A stretch of DNA of 64,000 nucleotides. Origin: an uncultured Eubacteriales bacterium (GTDB taxonomy: Bacteria; Bacillota; Clostridia; Lachnospirales; Lachnospiraceae). Each line of letters begins with the position of its first letter. Position 1 is the first letter of the stretch. The stretch is taken from contig CASFBK010000008.1 of assembly GCA_949292785.1 (NCBI GenBank), positions 62,001 through 126,000 on the forward strand, read 5' to 3'. Positions 8,454 through 18,617 of the stretch are shown here, in pieces. A model generated the notes under the pieces. The model was not told the DNA's origin and ran no database searches. It was given only the letters and a program-made list of their open reading frames with translations. The position numbers were made by a program, and so were the translations under genes.

Positions 8454-11282
8454 TTATTTCAAATATTTTTTGATATATTTTCCTGTATATGACTCCGGCA
8501 CTTTCGCCACTTCCTCCGGTGTTCCCTTGGCAACCACAGTTCCGCCTCCGTCACCGCCTTCCGGTCCCATATCAATAATGTAATCTGCCGTCTTAATTAC
8601 ATCCAGATTGTGTTCGATAACAACCACGGTATTTCCTCCTTCTGCCAGACGCTGTAAAATCTCCGTCAGCTTATGAACATCAGCAAAATGAAGTCCTGTA
8701 GTAGGCTCGTCCAAAATGTATATCGTCTTTCCGGTACTGCGTTTACTCAACTCTGTGGCAAGCTTGATACGCTGTGCTTCTCCTCCGGAAAGCTCCGTAG
8801 ATGGCTGTCCCAGCTTAATGTAGGACAATCCTACATCGTACAGTGTTTCAATTTTTCTTCGAATGGAAGGCACGTTTTCAAAGAAAGTCATTGCCTCTTC
8901 TACGGTCATATCCAGTACGTCATAAATACTCTTTCCCTTGTACTTTACTTCCAGGGTTTCACGGTTGTAGCGCTGTCCATGACACACCTCGCATGGTACA
9001 TATACATCCGGGAGAAAATGCATTTCAATCTTTAAAATTCCGTCTCCGGCACAGGCTTCACAGCGTCCGCCCTTCACATTAAAACTGAATCTGCCTTTGG
9101 CATATCCCTTAGCTTTTGCATCCGGCGTTGCCGCAAATAAATCACGAATCTGGTCAAACACTCCGGTATAGGTAGCCGGATTGGAGCGTGGAGTTCTTCC
9201 AATGGGTGACTGGTCAATGTCAATAACCTTATCTAACTGGTCCAATCCTTCCATGGACTTATGCTTTCCCGGAATGGTTCTTGCACGATTCAAATCATGC
9301 GCCAGACGTTTATATAAAATCTCATTGGTAAGAGAAGATTTTCCGGAACCGGACACCCCGGTAATACAGGTCATGACTCCCAACGGAATGTTTACATTAA
9401 TATTCTTCAGGTTATTCTCCTGCGCTCCCTTTATTTTCAGCCATCCGGTGGGCTTTCTTCTCTTCTCCGGAACCGGAATCTGTATCCTTCCACTTAAGTA
9501 AGCTCCTGTAATGGAATCCGGATTCTTCATAATCTCTTCTGCCGTTCCCTGGGCTACCAGATGTCCACCGTGTTCTCCTGCTCCCGGTCCGATATCCACA
9601 ATGTAATCCGCTTCCCGCATAGTATCTTCATCATGCTCTACTACAATCAGTGTATTTCCCAAATCACGTAAATTCTTCAATGCTGACAGCAGTTTATCAT
9701 TATCCCGCTGGTGCAGTCCGATACTTGGTTCGTCAAGAATATAGGCAACTCCAACCAACCCGGAGCCAATCTGTGTCGCCAGACGGATTCTTTGGGCTTC
9801 TCCTCCAGAGAGGCTTCCGGTAGCACGGGACAACGTCAGATATTCCAAGCCTACTTCTGATAGAAATCCTACTCTTGCCTTGATTTCCTTTAAAATCTGG
9901 TCACCAATCAGAAGCTGCTGTTTCGTCAGCTCCATATTTTTCAGGAATACCTGCAATTTTTTAATGGACATAGATGTCACTTCGTAGATATTTTTTTCAG
10001 AAACAGTTACCGCCAGAGATTCCTTTTTCAAACGCTGCCCACCGCATACATGACACGGCGTAATCCGCATGAAGGTCTCATATTCCTGCTTAATGATATC
10101 AGAACTTGTTTCCCGGTATTTCCGCTGTACATTGCGAATCAAGCCCTCAAATGCCACGTCATAAACGCCTTCACCACGCTGGCCCTTGTAATGAACCTTT
10201 ACCACTCTTCCATCTGTTCCATGCAGCAGCATGTTCCGTATCTTCTTCGGTAAATCCTGATAAGGCGTACTCAAATCAAACTTGTATTCTTCGGACAACG
10301 CCTTCAGTGTTGCATAGGTATAGCTGGACGGGTCGGTACAGGACTGCCACCCCATGACCTGAATGGCGCCTCCCGCAATGCTTAAGGACTTGTCCGGTAG
10401 CATCAAATCTTCATCAAATTCCATCTTGTAGCCAAGACCAAAACACTCCGGGCAGGCTCCAAAGGGATTGTTAAAGGAAAAGCTTCTCGGTTCAATTTCG
10501 TCAACGCTGATGCCACAGTCCGGACAGGAAAAGCTCTGGGAAAAATGTATCGGCTCTCCATCTATTACATCCACTGTCATAAGTCCATCTGCCAGCTCCA
10601 ATACGCTTTCAATGGAATCCGTCAGACGCTTTTCAATTCCTTCCTTTACTACCAAACGGTCTACTACAATATCAATATTGTGCTTGATATTTTTCTCTAA
10701 CGGAATCTCTTCTGTCAGCTCATACGTATTGCCATCTACCTGTACACGGACATAACCGCTGCGTTTTGCCTGCTCTAACAGCTTCTGATGGGTTCCCTTT
10801 CTTCCCCGTACTACCGGCGCCAGCAGTTGAATCCTGGTTCGCTCCGGTAAAGTCATAATCTGGTCTACCATCTGGTCTACGCTCTGCTTTTTTATCTCTT
10901 TTCCACAGTTTGGACAGTGAGGAATTCCAACTCTTGCATACAATAATCGAAAATAATCGTATATCTCTGTAACGGTTCCTACCGTGGAACGCGGGTTACG
11001 GTTAGTAGACTTCTGGTCTATGGAAATTGCAGGAGACAATCCCTCAATCTTTTCTACATTTGGCTTTTCCATCTGTCCTAAAAACTGCCTTGCATAGGAG
11101 GACAAAGACTCCATATAACGTCTCTGTCCCTCCGCATATATGGTGTCAAATGCCAGAGATGACTTACCAGAGCCGCTTAAACCGGTAAGCACCACCAACT
11201 CATTTCTGGGAATATCCACATCTATATTTTTCAGATTGTGTTCGTTGGCCCCTCGTATTTTAATGTATTTTCTTTCTGCCAT
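8454..11282 (-). CDS. uvrA: Excinuclease ABC subunit A
   Basis: 942 residues, full length for UvrA, the damage-sensing ATPase of nucleotide excision repair. It carries two ABC modules with Walker A motifs [10 protein letters not shown] (near residue 33) and [10 protein letters not shown] (near 640), two LSGGEAQRI signatures, and several CxxC zinc pairs ([29 protein letters not shown] with CEVCHG). RBS AAGGAG. It follows uvrB after 96 bases, so the two are probably co-transcribed as uvrBA. Cytoplasmic; loads UvrB at lesions. Confidence 0.97.
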   Translation of the reverse strand: MAERKYIKIRGANEHNLKNIDVDIPRNELVVLTGLSGSGKSSLAFDTIYAEGQRRYMESLSSYARQFLGQMEKPNVEKIEGLSPAISIDQKSTNRNPRSTVGTVTEIYDYFRLLYARVGIPHCPNCGKEIKKQSVDQMVDQIMTLPERTRIQLLAPVVRGRKGTHQKLLEQAKRSGYVRVQVDGNTYELTEEIPLEKNIKHNIDIVVDRLVVKEGIEKRLTDSIESVLELADGLMTVDVIDGEPIHFSQSFSCPDCGISVDEIEPRSFSFNNPFGACPECFGLGYKMEFDEDLMLPDKSLSIAGGAIQVMGWQSCTDPSSYTYATLKALSEEYKFDLSTPYQDLPKKIRNMLLHGTDGRVVKVHYKGQRGEGVYDVAFEGLIRNVQRKYRETSSDIIKQEYETFMRITPCHVCGGQRLKKESLAVTVSEKNIYEVTSMSIKKLQVFLKNMELTKQQLLIGDQILKEIKARVGFLSEVGLEYLTLSRATGSLSGGEAQRIRLATQIGSGLVGVAYILDEPSIGLHQRDNDKLLSALKNLRDLGNTLIVVEHDEDTMREADYIVDIGPGAGEHGGHLVAQGTAEEIMKNPDSITGAYLSGRIQIPVPEKRRKPTGWLKIKGAQENNLKNINVNIPLGVMTCITGVSGSGKSSLTNEILYKRLAHDLNRARTIPGKHKSMEGLDQLDKVIDIDQSPIGRTPRSNPATYTGVFDQIRDLFAATPDAKAKGYAKGRFSFNVKGGRCEACAGDGILKIEMHFLPDVYVPCEVCHGQRYNRETLEVKYKGKSIYDVLDMTVEEAMTFFENVPSIRRKIETLYDVGLSYIKLGQPSTELSGGEAQRIKLATELSKRSTGKTIYILDEPTTGLHFADVHKLTEILQRLAEGGNTVVVIEHNLDVIKTADYIIDMGPEGGDGGGTVVAKGTPEEVAKVPESYTGKYIKKYLK

Positions 11283-11378
11283 TTTGTAACTCCTTCTTTT
11301 TCTTCTATATCTGACTTACGCTATCTTCCATCACTTCTATATCCGTTCATTTCCATACCAGTGACTTTTTGTTGTCCG

Positions 11379-13361
11379 CTACATATCACGCAGATTCTTT
11401 TTCAACTCAACCATCTTGTCACGTAACTCTGCTGCTGCCTCAAAGTTCAGTTCTGCTGCCGCAGACTGCATCTTCTTTTGTACATCAGCAATCAGCTTCT
11501 CTAATTCTTTCTTGCTCATAGACTCCGGATCCTTCTTGAACTCGTACTCTTCCTTGGCAACCTTCTTAGAAATGCTAATCAAATCTCTTACTGACTTTTG
11601 AATTGTCTGCGGTGTAATGCCGTGTTCCTTATTATATTCCTGCTGAATACCACGGCGTCGGTTCGTTTCATCAATGGCTACCCGCATAGAATCTGTAATA
11701 GTGTCTGCATACATGATAACATGCCCCTCCGAATTACGTGCCGCACGTCCTATTGTCTGAATCAGCGAGGTTTCGGAACGAAGGAATCCTTCCTTGTCCG
11801 CGTCCAAAATCGCAACCAACGTAATCTCGGGTATATCCAGTCCTTCTCGTAAAAGGTTGATTCCCACCAGTACATCAAAGACATCCAGCCGCAAATCTCG
11901 GATAATCTCGGCACGTTCCAGTGTGTCAATATCAGAATGGAGATATTTTACACGAATTCCTATCTCTCGCATGTAATCCGTCAAATCCTCTGCCATCTTC
12001 TTTGTCAGGGTGGTGATAAGTACCTTGTGCTTGTTTGCAATCTCCTTATTCACCTCGCCAATCAGGTCATCAATCTGCCCTTCTACCGGTCTTACCTCCA
12101 CCTCTGGGTCCAACAGTCCCGTAGGACGGATAATCTGCTCTGCCCGCAGCAGCTCGTGCTCCTTCTCATAAACATTTGGCGTTGCAGATACGAACAGCAT
12201 CTGGTCTATTTTACTCTCAAATTCTTCAAAATTCAAAGGACGATTGTCCTTGGCAGAAGGCAGACGAAACCCATAGTCTACAAGCGTGGTCTTTCTGGAC
12301 TGGTCCCCCGCATACATGCCTCGTACCTGCGGAATCGTAATATGGGATTCGTCTACAATCATTAAAAATTCTTCCGGAAAATAATCCAGCAGGGTATTTG
12401 GCGGCACTCCCTCCGGCAGTCCTGCCAGATGTCTGGAGTAATTCTCAATACCACTGCAAAATCCAGTCTCCTTCAACATCTCTATATCAAAGTTAGTTCG
12501 CTCTGCAATTCGCTGTGCTTCTAACAATTTATCCTCACTCTTGAAATACTTTACCCGCTCTTCTAATTCTTTTTCAATCTCGATTGCTGCCTGATTAATC
12601 TTTTCCTGGGGCACCACGTAATGAGATGCCGGGAAAATACTGATATGCTCCAACCGGCTCTTTATCTCTCCGGTCAGTACATCAATCTCTGTAATCCGGT
12701 CAATTTCATCTCCGAAAAACTCTACCCGGACAGCAGTCTCACCACGGTCTGCCGGGAAAATCTCCAACACATCTCCCCTTACCCGGAAAGTTCCTCGCTG
12801 AAAGTCCATATCATTTCTGGTATATTGTGTGTCAATGAGACTTCGAATAACCTCATCTCTATCCTTCTGCATTCCCGGACGCAGGGATACCATCATTTTT
12901 TCAAAGTTCTCCGGTTCACCCAGACCATAAATGCATGACACGCTGGATATGATGATAACGTCTTTCCGTTCTATCAACGCCGCCGTAGCAGACAGTCTTA
13001 GCTTATCAATTTCTTCATTGACAGCAGAATCCTTGGCAATATAGGTGTCACTGGAAGGCACATAGGCTTCCGGCTGATAGTAATCATAATAGGACACAAA
13101 ATACTCCACCGCATTATTCGGGAAAAACTCCTTGAACTCCCCATAGAGCTGTGCAGCCAGGGTCTTATTATGTGCCATAATTAATGTTGGTTTATTTAAT
13201 TGCTGAATAATATTCGCCATCGTAAAGGTCTTACCGGAACCGGTAACACCCAGTAACGTCTGAAACTGATTTCCTTCTTGAAACCCTTTTACCAGTTGCT
13301 CGATTGCCTGAGGCTGGTCTCCTGTTGGTTTATATTGTGATACTAGTTCAAAATGATCCAT
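11379..13361 (-). CDS. uvrB: Excinuclease ABC subunit B
   Basis: 660 residues. Walker [11 protein letters not shown] (about 39-48), the beta-hairpin region [18 protein letters not shown] that clamps DNA, helicase motifs [18 protein letters not shown] and [20 protein letters not shown], and a C-terminal UVR motif (about 618-656) that binds UvrC/UvrA. It verifies damage after loading by UvrA. RBS AAAGGAGAT. Upstream is a strong bidirectional terminator and a possible SOS-like box. Confidence 0.97.
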   Translation of the reverse strand: MDHFELVSQYKPTGDQPQAIEQLVKGFQEGNQFQTLLGVTGSGKTFTMANIIQQLNKPTLIMAHNKTLAAQLYGEFKEFFPNNAVEYFVSYYDYYQPEAYVPSSDTYIAKDSAVNEEIDKLRLSATAALIERKDVIIISSVSCIYGLGEPENFEKMMVSLRPGMQKDRDEVIRSLIDTQYTRNDMDFQRGTFRVRGDVLEIFPADRGETAVRVEFFGDEIDRITEIDVLTGEIKSRLEHISIFPASHYVVPQEKINQAAIEIEKELEERVKYFKSEDKLLEAQRIAERTNFDIEMLKETGFCSGIENYSRHLAGLPEGVPPNTLLDYFPEEFLMIVDESHITIPQVRGMYAGDQSRKTTLVDYGFRLPSAKDNRPLNFEEFESKIDQMLFVSATPNVYEKEHELLRAEQIIRPTGLLDPEVEVRPVEGQIDDLIGEVNKEIANKHKVLITTLTKKMAEDLTDYMREIGIRVKYLHSDIDTLERAEIIRDLRLDVFDVLVGINLLREGLDIPEITLVAILDADKEGFLRSETSLIQTIGRAARNSEGHVIMYADTITDSMRVAIDETNRRRGIQQEYNKEHGITPQTIQKSVRDLISISKKVAKEEYEFKKDPESMSKKELEKLIADVQKKMQSAAAELNFEAAAELRDKMVELKKNLRDM

Positions 13362-13439
13362 GAAATTATCTCCTTTATGAATTCATTTTCATATATACTT
13401 AGTTTGTCTTATCTGCTCCTCATTATAACAGAATATAAT

Positions 13440-13482
13440 AAAAAAGTACAGAACAAATCGAATGTTTGTTCTGTACTTTTTT
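13440..13482. terminator. Bidirectional intrinsic terminator
   Basis: Perfect 18-bp inverted repeat (13440-13457 with 13465-13482, 7-base loop) with A6 on one side and T6 on the other. It ends the phosphonate-type operon, whose last gene stops at 13496, and insulates uvrB. Confidence 0.85.
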
Positions 13483-13495
13483 CTATTAGCTACTC

Positions 13496-14239
13496 TTATA
13501 CTAGAAGTCGTTCCTTAATTCTTTCTATCTGCTCTTCTTTCAGTCCACAGCTCTTTAAATAATTTTCTGTAGAACCATATCTTTCCATCATCAAATCATA
13601 ACACTCACCTATTGTCTCTGGCTCAGAATACATCATACTGCCATAATTTGCATACTCCTCATTCAAATTAATGTTTGCAAATTCCGGCTTCCGACACAGA
13701 TTCGTATAGGACTGCGCATAATTCGTCATACAGTCCTGCCTGTCTGCTCCCGCAAGACTCATGAGCAGCATTGCTAATACACCGGTTCTGTCCTTTCCTG
13801 CACTGCAATGAAATAGCACACAGCCTTCCGGTGCACTTTCTATGGATTCAAAAATTTCTTTGCTGACTTCCTTATTTTCCAGCATTCCTGCATATAATGT
13901 ACCAAGTCCCATTTTCAAATCTTCTGTTCTAACCTGAGTAGCATCTACGATATCTCTTCCCAAAAAAGGAATTCTTACATATTCTACTCCTTCTATTCCC
14001 ATCAAACGATCTGGAAATTTTTTTGCCTCAGCATCACTACGCAAATCCACAACCATGTGCACACCATATCCCAGCAGAAAATCTACTTCTTCCTCTGTAA
14101 GGGAACTAATATCATCCGCTCTCAGAAAACGGCGATATACGGTCTGCCCCCCATCCTTCACCGGATAACCACCAAGTTCTCTTACATTACTGGCATTCTG
14201 CAGTGGCAAACGTACCCAATTTCTTTCATAATCTAACAT
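13496..14239 (-). CDS. Tyrosine/dual-specificity-type protein phosphatase
   Basis: 247 residues with the cysteine phosphatase loop HCSAGKDR at 144-151 (nucleophile Cys145) and the N-terminal NVRELGGYPVKDG plus VVDLRSDAEA parts of the Y_phosphatase3 family. Members remove phosphate from proteins or from small phosphoesters; the substrate is not evident. It is the last gene of the phnDCEE operon, 19 bases after the second permease, with AAAGGAAAT as ribosome site. The position suggests a role linked to an imported phosphorus compound, but this is inference. Confidence 0.82.
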   Translation of the reverse strand: MLDYERNWVRLPLQNASNVRELGGYPVKDGGQTVYRRFLRADDISSLTEEEVDFLLGYGVHMVVDLRSDAEAKKFPDRLMGIEGVEYVRIPFLGRDIVDATQVRTEDLKMGLGTLYAGMLENKEVSKEIFESIESAPEGCVLFHCSAGKDRTGVLAMLLMSLAGADRQDCMTNYAQSYTNLCRKPEFANINLNEEYANYGSMMYSEPETIGECYDLMMERYGSTENYLKSCGLKEEQIERIKERLLV

Positions 14240-14258
14240 TATTTATCCATTTCCTTTC

Positions 14259-15050
14259 TTATGTTCCCGCATGAATTTTCTTCTTCAAAAAATTACTTCC
14301 CATTTCCAATAAAAACATAGAGATAAAAATAATCAGTATCAGCGTTGTTATAACACCATAATTATACTGATAAATGGCCCTGTTTAATAAAGCACCGATA
14401 CCGCTTACGCCTACCATTCCAAGAGAAATACTTTCTGCCATATTTCCCTCCAGTCTTATGGCAATCCACGATACAAATGCTGGCAATACAGTGGGCAATA
14501 GGCATTTCAACACAATGTCAACCCAAGATGCCCCGGTAGAACGTAACGCCTCAATCAGCCCGGTTCCCTGTTCTTCAATGGTTGCAGCAAAACTTTTCGT
14601 CAAATATCCAACTACAGGAAAAATCAGACCTATCATGCCACCGGTATTACCAAAACCAATTCCTGCTACTACCATCAAAACCCATACCAGTGCCGGCACC
14701 GCACGAATAATTGCAACACACCCCTTAATCAAAGCAGCCAAAATTTTACTCGGAGCAATATTTGCAGCTGCCAAAAAAGAAAGTACCAGCGAAATTAACG
14801 CACCAATACATACTGATACAAATGCTATCGTCAGCGAAGTTAACATTCCAAGCATCGCATCCGGTAATACTGACAAATCAATGGCTGCCATACGGGAAAA
14901 CACCGGTATAATATTAGAAAGACGCTCTACAAATTTTTGTAAATCCACTCCAAGACCACCTACACTCAGCACAAAGACCAAAAACAGTACAACTACCAAA
15001 ACCACTTTTTTTATATTTTCTCCACGAGGAGTTATTCTCACTTTTTCCAT
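14259..15050 (-). CDS. phnE: PhnE-type ABC permease, second copy
   Basis: 263 residues with about six membrane helices and the binding-protein-dependent permease motif EALRSTGASWVDIVLKCLLPTVLPAFVSWIAIRLEGNMAESISLGMVG. It matches PhnE of phosphonate/phosphite importers. It likely forms a heterodimer with the preceding PhnE-like protein, 12 bases upstream. RBS AAAGGAAGAG. Substrate class is inferred from the PhnD homology only. Confidence 0.87.
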   Translation of the reverse strand: MEKVRITPRGENIKKVVLVVVLFLVFVLSVGGLGVDLQKFVERLSNIIPVFSRMAAIDLSVLPDAMLGMLTSLTIAFVSVCIGALISLVLSFLAAANIAPSKILAALIKGCVAIIRAVPALVWVLMVVAGIGFGNTGGMIGLIFPVVGYLTKSFAATIEEQGTGLIEALRSTGASWVDIVLKCLLPTVLPAFVSWIAIRLEGNMAESISLGMVGVSGIGALLNRAIYQYNYGVITTLILIIFISMFLLEMGSNFLKKKIHAGT

Positions 15051-15062
15051 TTTTCTCTTCCT

Positions 15063-15869
15063 TTAATGTATCAGCCTGCGGGCTTTATTTGTAACAGCTT
15101 CTGTTAAAAGCACGATTCCAATAATAATGATAATAATAGCGCATGCTTCCTGATAATGAAACAATTTCAAATTAGTCTGTACCAGAACACCGATACCTCC
15201 TGCTCCTACCATACCCAATATTGCAGAAGCGCGAATATTAATTTCAAAGGAAAACAGCGTCCAATTTATCCATGATGGAACAAATTCCGGAATCAAGCCA
15301 TGCCACAACACCTGCCAATAACTGGCACCAGAAGCCTCTAGTGCTTCCAGATGGCTTCCGGCAATCTCGTTAATACTTTCCGCATAACTACGTGCCAGAA
15401 AACCAAGTGTGGCAATAACCAATGCAATCAAACCTACAATTTCTCCCACCCCAAAAATATAAACCAGAATAGATGCCCAAATCAGCACCGGTACATTACG
15501 AAGAAAAGAAATAATTCCTCGTACCAAAATTCTAAGAGGAACGATATGATTTGTCTTTTCATTCATCAAAAGTCCACACACAAATGCAAGAAACGCAGAC
15601 AAGTATGTTCCCACTATAGCAAACAATACGGTATCAAAAACTACCGGAATATATTCCATTATGTTGTCAAAAGTTGGCGGCAAAAATTTTGTCACAAAAA
15701 AGTTTATAAACTCCGGAAAGCCTGTCACCGCCTCCCATGGTGAAATTTCAAGATACATCATACATAAAACAAATACCAAAACGATGCTCCCTGTGATAAG
15801 AATTCCTTTTCCGGCAAGTCCCATCTGCAACGGGACACTTTTTACTTCCTTTGCTTTCTTATCCTCCAT
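15063..15869 (-). CDS. phnE: PhnE-type ABC permease, first copy
   Basis: 268 residues from the ATG at 15867-15869, chosen because GAGGAGG lies seven bases before it; a GTG two codons earlier is also open. About six helices and the motif EALEASGASYWQVLWHGLIPEFVPSWINWTLFSFEINIRASAILGMVGAGGIG mark it as PhnE-like. It directly follows phnC and precedes a second, divergent permease. Two different PhnE proteins are common in Firmicute Phn-type importers. Confidence 0.87.
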   Translation of the reverse strand: MEDKKAKEVKSVPLQMGLAGKGILITGSIVLVFVLCMMYLEISPWEAVTGFPEFINFFVTKFLPPTFDNIMEYIPVVFDTVLFAIVGTYLSAFLAFVCGLLMNEKTNHIVPLRILVRGIISFLRNVPVLIWASILVYIFGVGEIVGLIALVIATLGFLARSYAESINEIAGSHLEALEASGASYWQVLWHGLIPEFVPSWINWTLFSFEINIRASAILGMVGAGGIGVLVQTNLKLFHYQEACAIIIIIIGIVLLTEAVTNKARRLIH

Positions 15870-15871
15870 CT

Positions 15872-16699
15872 TCACCCCTCCTCAGTCCGGAATTGCAAAG
15901 AAGATGCAGCTACTATATTTTCCTTTTCAGGCTTCATCCTTTCTTCCTTCCCCGCATAAATATCAGCAATAATCTCATCTGTCAAGTCTTCTGGAGAGCC
16001 ATCATAAACAATTTGCCCCGACTTAATGCCCACAATGCGGGTTGCATAACGCTTCGCATAATCTACCTGATGCAGGTTGACGATACAGGTCAGTCCACGC
16101 TTTGTTGTAATCTCATGCAGTTGATCCATTACAATATCTGCTGACTTCGGATCCAAAGATGCAATCGGTTCATCGGCCAGCAAAATTTTCGGATGCTGCA
16201 AAAGAGCTCTGCAGATTCCAACCCTCTGCATCTGTCCGCCAGAAAGCGCATCTGCCCGCTTATAAACTTGTTCCGATAATCCCACCTGCTTCAAGAGCTC
16301 CATTGCTTCTCTCTTATCTTCTTCCACATACAATCCAAGCACACTTTTCCACAACGGCATCTGTCCTAGTCTGCCATGCATAACATTTTTAATTACATTT
16401 GTTCTTCCGACCAAATTATAATTCTGAAAAATCATACCGATTTTTGCACGAACAACACGCAGTTTTTTTCCTTTCAGCTTTTCTACTGCCTGCCCTTCAA
16501 ATTCAATCGTTCCTTCCGTCGGGTCAATCATCCGATTAATACATCGAATAAAGGTAGATTTACCAGAACCTGAAGGTCCGATAACTACCACATATTCTCC
16601 CGGATAAAAATCAATGGAGATTCCTTTTAATGCCATGGTCTGTTCATCATAGCTCTTTTTTAAATTTCTGATTTTCAATAAAGGTTTCTTTTTTTCCAT
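15872..16699 (-). CDS. phnC: PhnC-type ABC transporter ATPase
   Basis: 275 residues. Walker A GPSGSGKST at 41-49, Q-loop MIFQNYNLVGR, signature LSGGQMQRVGICRALLQ, Walker B ILLADEPIASLDP and a terminal H-loop VNLHQVDYA, the form typical of PhnC. Start ATG overlaps the last base of the phnD stop codon. It energises import by the two PhnE permeases. Confidence 0.92.
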   Translation of the reverse strand: MEKKKPLLKIRNLKKSYDEQTMALKGISIDFYPGEYVVVIGPSGSGKSTFIRCINRMIDPTEGTIEFEGQAVEKLKGKKLRVVRAKIGMIFQNYNLVGRTNVIKNVMHGRLGQMPLWKSVLGLYVEEDKREAMELLKQVGLSEQVYKRADALSGGQMQRVGICRALLQHPKILLADEPIASLDPKSADIVMDQLHEITTKRGLTCIVNLHQVDYAKRYATRIVGIKSGQIVYDGSPEDLTDEIIADIYAGKEERMKPEKENIVAASSLQFRTEEG

Positions 16700-17670
16700 T
16701 ATTCTGCCTCTCCATCAATACCAAGCGCTTCTAACGTATCATAAATTATTTTATAATCATCTTCTGTCACATCTACGAAACGAATAGACTTATCACCATG
16801 TATCTGCTCAAAATAATCCTCATTATCATAACTTAAGAAAAATTCTTTTATCTTGCTCTTTAAATCTTCTGGCAAATCTCCACGTATTACATAAGCCGGA
16901 TTCGGAATTGTATCTGTCTGATCAATTATTTTTATGGTAGACGCATCTATAGCTCCTGCTTCTTCCATCTGCTCTAAAACAGATGCTGCAACTGCACCGG
17001 CATCATAATCTCCCATAGAAACACCTGTTGCCACGGTCTGATGCTGCCCTGCAAACGCTACTGTGCTGAAAAAATAATCACTATTTTCTAACAAATCCGA
17101 ATTCAAATCCAAATCCTTTACTAATTTTGCTTTTGGATACATATATCCGGAGGAAGATGCCTGGTCTACAAAAGCAAAGCTCTTACCCTTCAAATCCTCT
17201 AAAGAATTAATCTCTTCATTATCTGCCTGTGTAATAAATACAGTATAATAATCGTCTGCCATTGGTGTACTTACCAGAAGCTCTGCTCCGGCACGCTCCT
17301 TTGCCTGATAGTAGCTCATAGGACTTACCAGCATAACATCTATGTTACCGCTCGCCATTCCTTCAATTCCTACCGAATAGTCGGTACCTTCCATTTCGTT
17401 TACCTTAATCCCAAGATATTCTTCCAACTCCTGACGGAATTCATCATGCTTCTGTCCTGCGTTAGGATTATTTTCATTTGGCATCTGTACCAATGTAATT
17501 TCTTCCGGCCACTCTACTGCTTCACTTTCCGCAGTAACGTCATTTTCTGTTGCCTCTTTCGTTGTGTTTTCTTTTCCTGTGTTTTCCTTTGTTCCACATC
17601 CTGCTGTTGTCATTACTGCAAATGCCATTATGGTAGCGATTACTGCCAGACCTCTTTTGTTCTTAATCAT
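16699..17670 (-). CDS. phnD: PhnD-type phosphonate/phosphite-class substrate-binding lipoprotein
   Basis: 323 residues from the ATG at 17668-17670, preferred to an upstream ATG (17685) because AAGGAG lies between them at the right distance. Lipobox MTTAGC gives Cys25 as the lipidated residue, followed by a Thr/Glu-rich linker. The mature part (ITLVQMPNENNPNAGQKHDEFRQ, DVMLVSPMSYYQAKER, FAFVDQASSSGYMYPKA) is PhnD-like, binding a phosphorus oxyanion or phosphonate. No C-P lyase or phosphonatase gene is in the window. First gene of a five-gene operon with paired upstream operators. Confidence 0.88.
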   Translation of the reverse strand: MIKNKRGLAVIATIMAFAVMTTAGCGTKENTGKENTTKEATENDVTAESEAVEWPEEITLVQMPNENNPNAGQKHDEFRQELEEYLGIKVNEMEGTDYSVGIEGMASGNIDVMLVSPMSYYQAKERAGAELLVSTPMADDYYTVFITQADNEEINSLEDLKGKSFAFVDQASSSGYMYPKAKLVKDLDLNSDLLENSDYFFSTVAFAGQHQTVATGVSMGDYDAGAVAASVLEQMEEAGAIDASTIKIIDQTDTIPNPAYVIRGDLPEDLKSKIKEFFLSYDNEDYFEQIHGDKSIRFVDVTEDDYKIIYDTLEALGIDGEAE

Positions 17671-17715
17671 AGTTTTCTCCTTCATTTAAATAAATATTGT
17701 TTTATTACAAAGGAG

Positions 17716-17788
17716 ATTATAATTCCCTTATGTAAAATATACACGCTGTTTAATGTTAAATTTATGTAAAATATACACTATGTTTAAT
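17716..17788 (-). promoter_or_regulatory. phnD promoter with duplicated operator
   Basis: Minus-strand TATAAT at 17716-17721. Two 27-base near-identical direct repeats (17728-17754 and 17762-17788; 25 of 27 equal, 34 bases apart) each contain the palindromic core TGTAnnnnnTACA (17731-17743 and 17765-17777). The inner core overlaps the expected -35 position, so bound protein should block transcription. The adjacent TetR protein is the natural candidate, but this is inference. Confidence 0.6.
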
Positions 17789-17806
17789 TTTTATATATTT
17801 ACGTAC

Positions 17807-17833
17807 AAAAAAAGAAGATATATCTCTATATCT
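17807..17833 (-). terminator. Intrinsic terminator of tetR
   Basis: Seven-base stem (17816-17822 with 17827-17833) with a four-base loop and T7 on the minus strand, starting a few bases after the tetR stop. It separates tetR from the phn promoter. Confidence 0.6.
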
Positions 17834-17838
17834 CCTCT

Positions 17839-18537
17839 CTACAGTTCTATATCATCCCAGATATGTTCTGCAAATTCTGAATGATAGCCTTCTCTTTTCA
17901 CAGCAACAAGCATGTTCTTCATTCCATTTACCAATACCCGAACTGGTGATATTCCATACTTTAAAGGAATACTATCTTTGTTATTATAAATTACCTGAAT
18001 TAAACCAAATGCACCATATGCAATGGATACCCCTGTCGTTTTAGGGTCAAGCCCCTCTCTTATAGACCCATCATCAAAATTTTCTATCATATATGCCACC
18101 GTAGAGCCAGAAGTTACTCCTGTTGTCTCAAACAATTCTCTGGTATAAATCGTATCCGGATACATCTGATTATTCAAATATTCTTTGCTAAAATGAAAGA
18201 AAAACTTATAAAATTCCGGCATTTCGATAAATATATCTAACATTCCACGTAAATGCAACGCAATTCTTTCATAGGCAGACAACCTCTTCTTCCTCTGCAT
18301 CTGCTGTGCCTTCTCTGCCGTTATCTTGTTAAAGGAAATATAAATCTCCCACACGATAGCATCCTTATTTTCAAAATACCGGTAAAGCGTCGCTCTTGTA
18401 ATACAGCACTCCTTCGCAATCTGCGCCATGCTGATGTCCTTAATCTCATTTTCCATAAACAACCGCTCAGCTGTTTCTAATATCATGGCACGCTGTTTAT
18501 CACTGTGTTTTACATATTTATATTCTTTTGCAGCCAT
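17839..18537 (-). CDS. TetR family transcriptional regulator
   Basis: 232 residues from ATG 18535-18537, which has AGGGAAG before it; the open frame extends 74 codons further upstream but overlaps a terminator and the neighbouring gene. The N-terminal helix-turn-helix reads ILETAERLFMENEIKDISMAQIAKECCITRATLYRYFENKD. The C-terminal ligand-binding half has no recognised specificity. It is upstream of and co-directional with the phn operon, separated by its own terminator, and the phn promoter has paired palindromes, so it may be the phn repressor. Confidence 0.85.
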   Translation of the reverse strand: MAAKEYKYVKHSDKQRAMILETAERLFMENEIKDISMAQIAKECCITRATLYRYFENKDAIVWEIYISFNKITAEKAQQMQRKKRLSAYERIALHLRGMLDIFIEMPEFYKFFFHFSKEYLNNQMYPDTIYTRELFETTGVTSGSTVAYMIENFDDGSIREGLDPKTTGVSIAYGAFGLIQVIYNNKDSIPLKYGISPVRVLVNGMKNMLVAVKREGYHSEFAEHIWDDIEL

Positions 18538-18557
18538 TTTTCTTCCCTTTTTTCTCC

Positions 18558-18599
18558 CAAAAATCGGGCAGCCACCAGATATTTCCGGCTCTGCCCGAT
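18558..18599 (-). terminator. Intrinsic terminator after the acyltransferase-like gene
   Basis: ATCGGGCAG (18563-18571) pairs with CTGCCCGAT (18591-18599), with further pairing in the loop, followed by TTTTTGGG on the minus strand. Confidence 0.75.
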
Positions 18600-18617
18600 G
18601 AACTTTTCTACCTGCTA

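Noticed and set aside
8291..8473. 60-residue plus-strand ORF between uvrA and mbl
   Set aside because: It crosses two intrinsic terminators and has no ribosome site; the hairpins explain the region better.
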